A DNA stretch of 11,954 nt from CAYPOY01 sp964412395 (GTDB lineage: Bacteria; Chloroflexota; Anaerolineae; B4-G1), in NCBI GenBank assembly GCA_964412395.1, contig CAYPOY010000140.1:1-11954 (forward strand). Direction: 5' to 3'. The notes under the pieces were generated by a model, which was given only the letters and a program-made list of their open reading frames with translations, had not been told where the DNA came from and did not search any database. A program made the translations under genes and the position numbers. Shown piece after piece: positions 6,684 to 11,954 of the stretch (positions within the stretch are counted from its first letter, which is position 1; each line of letters begins with the position of its first letter).

Positions 6684-6700
6684 GCTCGTTTTTTAGGATA

Positions 6701-6717
6701 TTGGTGCACTGCACCAA
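6701..6717. promoter_or_regulatory. Palindrome TTGGTGCA-N-TGCACCAA, candidate operator
   Basis: Two perfect 8-bp arms (6701-6708, 6710-6717) flank a single base. It lies 34-50 bases upstream of the surface-protein start and only about 18 bases before its Shine-Dalgarno site. This size and symmetry is typical of a dimeric repressor site such as those of LacI- or GntR-type regulators, but the regulator is not in the window. A possible -10 box (TAGAAT on the minus strand) lies about 25-30 bases further upstream, so the palindrome would be in the early transcribed region. Confidence 0.5.
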
Positions 6718-7199
6718 GTCAGCTGAACTGCTGTCTTGCACATTCTATCAGCATCTTTATCCATCCATAGTCCTCTCCTTCCCTCTCTCGGGGTTTCCCA
6801 CACAGGCCGATTGCATCATACCACCGATCGCCCCGGCGCACATCGGTCAGAAGTTAGATTCCGACTCGGACGAAAAGAGGGCTTTCAGAACGCTCTTTGC
6901 TATGTCAAATGACGGAATGGGCTACGACAAATGACGGCACCTATTTGCTCTGTGTCGAACCCCGCAAGTGGACTGTGTGCCATCCCCCAGAGAGCACGTG
7001 GTCCTAACCCACGCAGTGCACGAACGTCCGCCGCGACGCTATCCAGGTTGGCAATGCGGGGATAGGGCGCATATTTGAGGTATACGCTGGCTGAAGCCGC
7101 ATGGGTGGCAGGACCCAGGAGCGGAGTACGTGTGTGTTTCGCTGACTGAAAGATTGGGTGCGCAGTCTATAGGAAGTCGGGGATACTTGCGGTTCCCGG
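6718..7199. other. Upstream region of the surface-protein gene
   Basis: This 480-base stretch separates the LCP gene from the surface-protein gene. I see no gene: the short frames in it have no domain and no ribosome-binding sites. It holds a pair of direct repeats (6906-6937), described separately, and probably the promoter of the surface-protein gene. No convincing terminator for the LCP gene is visible close to its stop. Confidence 0.5.
6906..6937. repeat. Two CAAATGACGG direct repeats, 22 bases apart
   Basis: CAAATGACGG occurs at 6906-6915 and 6928-6937. The 22-base phase is close to two turns of DNA, as seen for paired sites of activators or response regulators. It lies about 240-270 bases upstream of the surface-protein gene and could serve it; the role is inferred. 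Confidence 0.45.
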
Positions 7200-8783
7200 C
7201 TACGGATTGGGGCAGGTCTGGTAGTCTGCACCGATGATGAGCCGATATGGCGCGCCAGCGTTGGGATCAGGCGCAGAGATTACGTTCTCCGGCGAGACGT
7301 TGAACATCCATTGGAGGTAGGGCACAGCACTCCCCTTGGCCGTGATCGCGAAATCGATCAGCTGGGTCTGGGGATAGTCCCGTCGGTCGGGCTGACCGAT
7401 GGCGGCGACGAAGCCCTCACGGAGGAGCCGGTCGGCGGCCAGTTGATCCCAATCTGCGCTGGGTGTCCCGTCCCACACCTCCACTGTCTGGAGCGCCCGC
7501 CACATCCTTCCTTCTGAAATTGGTCCCAGCGCCTCGCTCACCACCGGTCCGATTTCCTCCCAGTTGGGCAAGAAGACCGACCCGCCCTTGGGCGTCGTCC
7601 AGGGAATGACGTGTTGGTAACCAATGTTGCGGAAGCGCACGTTCTGATCGTCGAGGCGGAAGGCCACCTCGGCCAGCATCAGCACGTCGCCGAGCGTCAT
7701 GTCGGTGACGACCATGTTGCGGAGTTGATCCCATAGTTGAGGGACGCGGGGCAGGATCTCAAGACTACGCGCCTTGCGCCATATCGCCTGCAGTACCTGC
7801 TGTTGGCGCCGCTCCCGGGCAAAGACGCTGGTGGTCATGCGCGAGCGGGCGTACCACAGTGCCGTCTCTCCATCCATGTGGTGCACGCCCGGTTCCAGCA
7901 CCTTGATCGGATACTCGCCGTTCTCGTCGGGATACGGCCAATGATCCTGCAGCCGACAGTGCACGGGGATATCCACCCCGCCCAAGGCGTCCACGATGCC
8001 GATGAACCCGTCAAAGTCGGTGCGCACGTAGTGATCCACCGGGATACCCAGGTTGTAGAGTAGCGTCTGTTGAACCAGGGCCGGTCCGCCCCCCTCGTAG
8101 CCGTGTACTTCCCCGTACATATCGGCGAAGTTGACACGGCTCATCCAGAAGCCGGGGATGTAGACGTAGAGATCGCGGGGGATGGAGAGCACCGTCACCG
8201 CTGGCACGGACGGCTGGATGGAGACAATCTGGACGACATCGGTGTGCCAGTCGCCCCAATCCGGACGGCGATCACTCCCGAACACCACGATGTTGATGGT
8301 GCCCGGGACCATCTCCGCCACCGGCACGGGTGTGGGTATGGGAATCGTGTCGGAGACCGCGGGCGTCACGCCGATCAGCACCGGTGCGGGCAGTGAGAAG
8401 GGAGGCGGCGTGGGCATAGGCGTGGCGGTGGGACTGGGAGTGGACGCAACTGTCGGGTCTGGCACGATAGCCGGGAGAGGCGATGAAGGCTCAGGGGTGG
8501 GCGTTGCAGGAGGCAACGTGGGAGGCGGCGAGGGTTCGCGGGTGGACGTCGCAAGGGGCGATGTGGGAGACGGAGCAGCCGGGACAACGGTAGGCGCTGC
8601 CGGACCAGACGCGAAACTGCCTGTAAGCAACAACGCGCCTGACAAAGCCCAGAAGGTTACAAGTGCCAGCGCAGCGATAATCCACTTACCTTGTGTCATA
8701 GTTCTGCCCATTCTGCCTTCTGCCATCCTTTCTTGTTGCACATCGCTAGTTCTCCTGAAGGGTTGAATTGTCTTGTTGGCCAT
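7200..8783 (-). CDS. LytR-CpsA-Psr (LCP) family protein with LytR C-terminal domain
   Basis: LCP enzymes transfer undecaprenyl-phosphate-linked glycopolymers to the cell wall, acting outside the membrane. The 527-residue protein has a short cytoplasmic head, one membrane segment (34-56), a Pro/Thr/Ser linker of about 100 residues (60-160), and the LCP catalytic domain (162-345). Motifs seen are GSDRRP, HTDVVQIVSI, VLSIPRDLYVYIPG, LGGVDIPV and ALWYARSR, with the conserved Arg/Asp residues that bind the pyrophosphate head group. Residues 432-521 match the LytR_C domain (VEVWDGT, ADRLLREGF, ending IIGADY). ATG 8783 is chosen because GGCGAG lies six bases before it; TTG 8807 and internal ATGs at 8726 and 8711 are alternatives. 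It starts 30 bases after the SagB-like gene stops, so they are probably co-transcribed. Confidence 0.88.
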   Translation of the reverse strand: MANKTIQPFRRTSDVQQERMAEGRMGRTMTQGKWIIAALALVTFWALSGALLLTGSFASGPAAPTVVPAAPSPTSPLATSTREPSPPPTLPPATPTPEPSSPLPAIVPDPTVASTPSPTATPMPTPPPFSLPAPVLIGVTPAVSDTIPIPTPVPVAEMVPGTINIVVFGSDRRPDWGDWHTDVVQIVSIQPSVPAVTVLSIPRDLYVYIPGFWMSRVNFADMYGEVHGYEGGGPALVQQTLLYNLGIPVDHYVRTDFDGFIGIVDALGGVDIPVHCRLQDHWPYPDENGEYPIKVLEPGVHHMDGETALWYARSRMTTSVFARERRQQQVLQAIWRKARSLEILPRVPQLWDQLRNMVVTDMTLGDVLMLAEVAFRLDDQNVRFRNIGYQHVIPWTTPKGGSVFLPNWEEIGPVVSEALGPISEGRMWRALQTVEVWDGTPSADWDQLAADRLLREGFVAAIGQPDRRDYPQTQLIDFAITAKGSAVPYLQWMFNVSPENVISAPDPNAGAPYRLIIGADYQTCPNP

Positions 8784-8813
8784 CTGGATCTCGCCACTAC
8801 GGAGCAATAGGTG

Positions 8814-9413
8814 CTATTCACATCGCTCAGGCCGACCCACTGGCATCAGGCACAACGGTTCTTCCTGACGCGAGAGGATCAGGGTGTGTTTCACCCTCGC
8901 ACTATCGAATTCACTCACCGCGACACTCGCCAATCCCAGGGCAGTACACTGCAGAAGCATCCTTTCGACAGCGCGACCTGCCTCTATGGGCGAGTAGCAC
9001 ATGTGCCATCGCTCCCCAAAGCGGTCCCTCGCGCCGCGTCTGGGAACAGTGCTGACGACAAAAACACACGGCGCTTGAGCGATAAACCAGCGGTTACAGG
9101 CTGCATCTGCCAATGCTCGACGCACATCACCGTTCAGATGACGTGTTAGGCAGTGCTCCTCCGGGTGATATCTCCACACCCCGTCTGCCCAGCAGGTGTA
9201 GAGTATGAGCCATGTTGACCGAGCGGCGTTGTTCTTCCTACGGCCATTGGTGATGGTGTGCGCGGCCCACAACAACTGTCCAACATACTCCGCCGCCAAC
9301 TGTTCATCGTCATAAGAGCGCACGGGACAGGGGCACGCGACAGCAACTTCCAGTGAGGCTTGATTGTCGGCCCGTGGAGGGGGCAGCGTAACCTGTGAGT
9401 TGAGCGTTGTCAC
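8814..9413 (-). CDS. SagB-like nitroreductase-family protein, with a disturbed flavin-binding region
   Basis: The nitroreductase fold uses FMN; SagB-type members oxidise azolines in peptide natural products, but many relatives stand alone. Seen in 199 residues: LPPPRADNQASLEVAV, PVRSYDDEQLAAEYVGQLLWAAHTITN, GVWRYHPEEH, APCVFVVSTV, EAGRAVERMLLQCTALGL and LCLMPVGRP, all in family order. The usual RRSVR is CPCPVR here. The usual RTxPSAGALYP segment is replaced by KNNAARSTW, but the next frame reads GRTTP at the same place, so a pair of compensating single-base changes is likely (about 9225-9245). GTG 9413 is a poor start: GGGAGG lies only two bases away. Upstream codons to about 9455 resemble a signal or lipoprotein peptide ending LYFAC, suggesting the true start is lost or further upstream. 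It may be a degraded gene. Confidence 0.6.
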   Translation of the reverse strand: MTTLNSQVTLPPPRADNQASLEVAVACPCPVRSYDDEQLAAEYVGQLLWAAHTITNGRRKNNAARSTWLILYTCWADGVWRYHPEEHCLTRHLNGDVRRALADAACNRWFIAQAPCVFVVSTVPRRGARDRFGERWHMCYSPIEAGRAVERMLLQCTALGLASVAVSEFDSARVKHTLILSRQEEPLCLMPVGRPERCE

Positions 9414-9477
9414 AACCTCCCGGCAAGCGAAGTACAGAGTGGATACAGCAAACAGTCAGGCGAAAGATAACACACGT

Positions 9478-10137
9478 CTACACACCTCCCTGGCTAGGAC
9501 CACAGACGCCTTGTGGTCTGTCATTCCACCTCATCGGAGTTGCATGGTTAACCAATCGCGCTTTGCCCGGTCCGGGTCTTTTCTGGGCGCGAGAGGGCAT
9601 AATCTGCAGAGCACCAAGGAGGAGGTCAATGATCAGGCTAAGCAGGACGACAACGGCGAGCCCTTTCAGCACCTGGCAGTAGTTGGCGAGCAGCCATCCT
9701 TCACGGAAGATAAGCACGCCAGCGCCACCACTGCCTACCACCGGTGGGCCGACCGCTGCTACCGCCACAGATGCCGTTGCAAGCGTCCTGGCTCTGGCGA
9801 TGAAGCGAATGACAAGCGGGGGAGGGTACCAATACTCAAGTAGCACAACAGCCGTGAAAGGCACGGCGAAAAGAAACACGAAGAGCCCAACTATAATCGC
9901 TCCCGCAACTGTTCCGAGACCGACAAGGACCACAACATAGGGAGACAACAGCGGCAAGGTCATTGCGACGGTTCGCCATGGCAGCAGCATGGAGGCTCTG
10001 CGCAAGCCAGGGAAACGAAAAAACAGGCCGCGTGCCACGAGAGCGTAGGCGTAGCCTAAACCACCTCCAGTTATTGCTCCGATAAGCCAGGGTAGCAACG
10101 AGATCAGCAAGTGCTCACTCAGAACAGAGACTTTCAT
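9478..10137 (-). CDS. Polytopic membrane protein resembling an ABC transporter permease
   Basis: The 219-residue protein has four or five hydrophobic segments (about 10-35, 55-74, 76-101, 118-135 and 155-178) and a basic, Gly/Pro-rich tail of 40 residues. The stretch VGSGGAGVLIFREG followed by VVLLSLIIDLLLGALQ resembles the end of binding-protein-dependent permeases of the nitrate/taurine or osmoprotectant type. The cytoplasmic EAA loop that contacts the ATPase is not clear, and no ABC ATPase or binding protein is next to it. The call is therefore tentative, and an unassigned membrane protein is the alternative. The start is firm: AGGAGGCG precedes ATG 10137 by about six bases. It lies 101 bases after the AAA gene and 64 bases before the SagB-like gene. 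Confidence 0.5.
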   Translation of the reverse strand: MKVSVLSEHLLISLLPWLIGAITGGGLGYAYALVARGLFFRFPGLRRASMLLPWRTVAMTLPLLSPYVVVLVGLGTVAGAIIVGLFVFLFAVPFTAVVLLEYWYPPPLVIRFIARARTLATASVAVAAVGPPVVGSGGAGVLIFREGWLLANYCQVLKGLAVVVLLSLIIDLLLGALQIMPSRAQKRPGPGKARLVNHATPMRWNDRPQGVCGPSQGGV

Positions 10138-10141
10138 ATTG

Positions 10142-10149
10142 CGCCTCCT
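10142..10149 (-). promoter_or_regulatory. Strong Shine-Dalgarno site of the permease-like gene
   Basis: The minus strand reads AGGAGGCG about six bases before ATG 10137. It supports both the start and the reality of this gene. Confidence 0.75.
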
Positions 10150-10238
10150 GGTATGACAAAGTCGCGAACTCTACACACATGGCGGGACAGCCTGCACCTC
10201 TATATGGTGCTGCTATGGATGTGTGGCTGGAAGTGCAA

Positions 10239-11954
10239 CTACAAGTTGACGCGGCGACGCCCCAACTGCCCCTCATCCTCGCGGGCTGCCTTCACCTGGT
10301 CAGCCAGCGCCGCCCGGTCATCAAGCATCTCCCGGTATTTCGGCGGCAGCAGGTCACGGTCATTGCATTCTGCCACAGCCATAAGGGTCATCAGTTGGAT
10401 GTCGGCTGTGGATGGGCTAAGCCGTTGCACAGCCTGAGAGAGTGCCCAGGTGAGCTCGACATCCTCATCCTCCACAATCTCGGCGGCCTTTACCACTGCC
10501 GCCTCGATTTCGGCGCCAGTCCACCCTTCGGTACAGTCCAGTACCTCATCGGGGACATTCACCTCTTGTCCCAGGTAGCGACGAGCCATCACCCTGAGAA
10601 TCGCATCCCGCTCATCTCGACACGAAATGAGGAATGGGATCTTTTTGTCGAACCGGCCTGGACGGCGAAGGGCAGCATCCATCAAATCCGGGCGGTTGGT
10701 AGCTGCCAAGAACACGATTTCGCCCCGGTGGCTGGTATCCGCCATAAACTCCAGCAGGCGCTGGAAGATACGTTGATCCTGTTGGTTGCTACACCCATCA
10801 TCGCCTCGCTTCATGGCCTGGTCGATTTCGTCAATGAACACGATAGTGGGTGCCAGGCCGGCAATGGCGCGCAGGGCTTTCTCCAGGTTGCGCTCGCCTT
10901 CGCCCTGCCATTTGGCGGTGATTTGACCGCCGATGCGCAGCCGTACGGCGTTGATTCCAGCCTCCTTGGCCACGGCCTCAGCCATGATACTCTTGCCTGT
11001 ACCCGCCGGACCGGTCATCAGCACTCCCATCGGGACTCGACTCCTGCGTCCCTCACAGATGGGACGGATGACACTGCGCAAAAAGAACTCTTTGATGTAC
11101 TCAAAGCCACCAATGTCATCGAAGCCGAAACGAGGGTCTAGAATCTCCAGGACGTCGCCGAACGCGGCTTTGACAATGCTTTGTTTCCGATCCCCAATCA
11201 GATCGTTGGTTAACACACCGGTACCCTCAGCTCGCAAGAGGATGTCCTCCACTTGAATCAAGCTCAACCCGGCCGTTGCGTTTGCAACGGCCTCAATTGT
11301 GAGGTCATCATTCAACACAAATCGCCCGCGCTCGTTTATGTACCGTTCAACGAAACGACGACGGGCATCGAAGTCTGGCAGCGGGACCTCAATGGCCTCG
11401 AATCTGTTCCGCGCTGCCCGCAGCTCTTTGTGCAAGTCTGCCAGGGTTCCGACGATGAGGATAACGGGATTCCCGGCTTTCTCAATCTCTAAATCGGTTC
11501 CCCACCTGACAATTGTTGCCAGGGCCGTCCGGTCGTTCGAGCTCATCGTCGCAAGGTCAGCGTCCGGCACAATGATTTCAGCCCGTTCTATGATGACAGT
11601 AGCCATAGGGGGAGGATCTTTGCCTTTCTGTGGCCTGGGGGTGCGGAGCAGCTTGTCCAGCAGCCCCAACGCGTCAAGTGGAGAACGGGGCAACTCCTGT
11701 TCGTCAGCGACGGGTGTAGCACTAACGAGCCGCAGTGCATCCAGGGCAGGGTCAGTGCTTCCTCGATCCTTGTTTATGAGACCCAGGATTTCCAAGGCCT
11801 TTTGCTTCGTAGACTCGAGAGGAAAGGTGATACCACGGTCGAGGCTATAGATCGCCACGATCTCGCACTGACACAGTTTCTTTGCCAGATAGGCAGGCAG
11901 CAGCAATGAAGAATAGGCGGGCAGGAGGTAGGTGCATGGGGCGATGAGGAGAAA
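10239..11954 (-). CDS. AAA+ ATPase with a second, degenerate AAA region (5' end outside the window)
   Basis: This is an AAA+ ATPase of the CDC48/FtsH/Ycf46-like group; such proteins form rings that remodel or unfold protein partners in the cytoplasm. 571 residues are in the window and the frame is open to the edge, so the true start is beyond 11954. A TTG at 11906 is open but unsupported. Counting from 11906, the C-terminal module has GFDDIGG (261-267), Walker A GPAGTGKS (299-306), Walker B IVFIDEID (355-362), sensor-1 AATNRPD (401-407) and Arg finger in RRPGRFD (414-420), all intact. Residues 103-190 look like the second half of another AAA domain, with VIIERAE in place of Walker B, hence probably inactive. 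The C-terminal tail (515-555) is highly charged. The substrate is unknown. Confidence 0.85.
   Translation of the reverse strand, partial: FLLIAPCTYLLPAYSSLLLPAYLAKKLCQCEIVAIYSLDRGITFPLESTKQKALEILGLINKDRGSTDPALDALRLVSATPVADEQELPRSPLDALGLLDKLLRTPRPQKGKDPPPMATVIIERAEIIVPDADLATMSSNDRTALATIVRWGTDLEIEKAGNPVILIVGTLADLHKELRAARNRFEAIEVPLPDFDARRRFVERYINERGRFVLNDDLTIEAVANATAGLSLIQVEDILLRAEGTGVLTNDLIGDRKQSIVKAAFGDVLEILDPRFGFDDIGGFEYIKEFFLRSVIRPICEGRRSRVPMGVLMTGPAGTGKSIMAEAVAKEAGINAVRLRIGGQITAKWQGEGERNLEKALRAIAGLAPTIVFIDEIDQAMKRGDDGCSNQQDQRIFQRLLEFMADTSHRGEIVFLAATNRPDLMDAALRRPGRFDKKIPFLISCRDERDAILRVMARRYLGQEVNVPDEVLDCTEGWTGAEIEAAVVKAAEIVEDEDVELTWALSQAVQRLSPSTADIQLMTLMAVAECNDRDLLPPKYREMLDDRAALADQVKAAREDEGQLGRRRVNL

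Noticed and set aside
6873..6898. Possible terminator of the LCP gene (AAAGAG/CTCTTT)
   Set aside because: Only a 6-bp AT-rich stem with a 13-base loop, 300 bases past the stop, with no separate T-run.
7004..7231. Minus-strand frame of 75 codons between the LCP and surface-protein genes
   Set aside because: No ribosome-binding site, no domain, and it overlaps the LCP 3' end.
10179..11141. Plus-strand frame of 320 codons
   Set aside because: It lies antisense to the AAA+ ATPase, whose motifs are clear, and shows no domain of its own.

Overview
The window looks like part of a chromosome from a Chloroflexota bacterium (Anaerolineae/Caldilineae-like), probably from a metagenome. This is an inference from gene style: a membrane-anchored LytR-CpsA-Psr protein with a long Pro/Thr linker, and a very large surface protein combining an NBR1-type Ig-like domain, four PA14 domains, cadherin-like repeats and a lamin-tail remnant. 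No phylogenetic marker is present to confirm it.

Layout. (1) Positions 1-3400 are a worn mobile-element zone. A gene-free stretch with two good hairpins (1-472) is followed by an IS110-family transposase on the minus strand (1515 to 473), broken by one missing base. Next is a strongly structured non-coding stretch upstream of that transposase, a candidate bridge RNA (about 1631-1765). A tyrosine recombinase on the plus strand (1863-2757) carries two frameshifts and has a perfect 15-bp tandem duplication of its Shine-Dalgarno site. A tRNA-Phe(GAA)-like gene (2890-2963) with a good terminator follows, then 400 bases of non-coding sequence with a compound inverted repeat. The recombinase beside a tRNA looks like a former integration site. 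(2) Positions 3407-11954 are all on the minus strand. In order of transcription they encode an AAA+ ATPase (5' end outside the window), a small polytopic membrane protein resembling an ABC permease, a SagB-like nitroreductase-fold protein, an LCP-family cell-wall glycopolymer transferase and, after a 530-base gap, the 1086-residue surface protein.

How they work together. The SagB-like and LCP genes lie 30 bases apart, with the permease-like gene 64 bases and the AAA gene about 165 bases upstream of the SagB-like start, so a shared transcript is plausible. The LCP protein and the surface protein both concern the cell envelope. The AAA/permease/SagB trio has no function I can assign with certainty.

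A recurring theme is single- or double-base frame disruption inside otherwise recognisable domains: IS110 transposase, recombinase (twice), lamin-tail end of the surface protein (twice), and probably the SagB-like gene. The long AAA, LCP and PA14 reading frames are intact. Either the region is decaying or the assembly has small indel errors; read mapping would decide.
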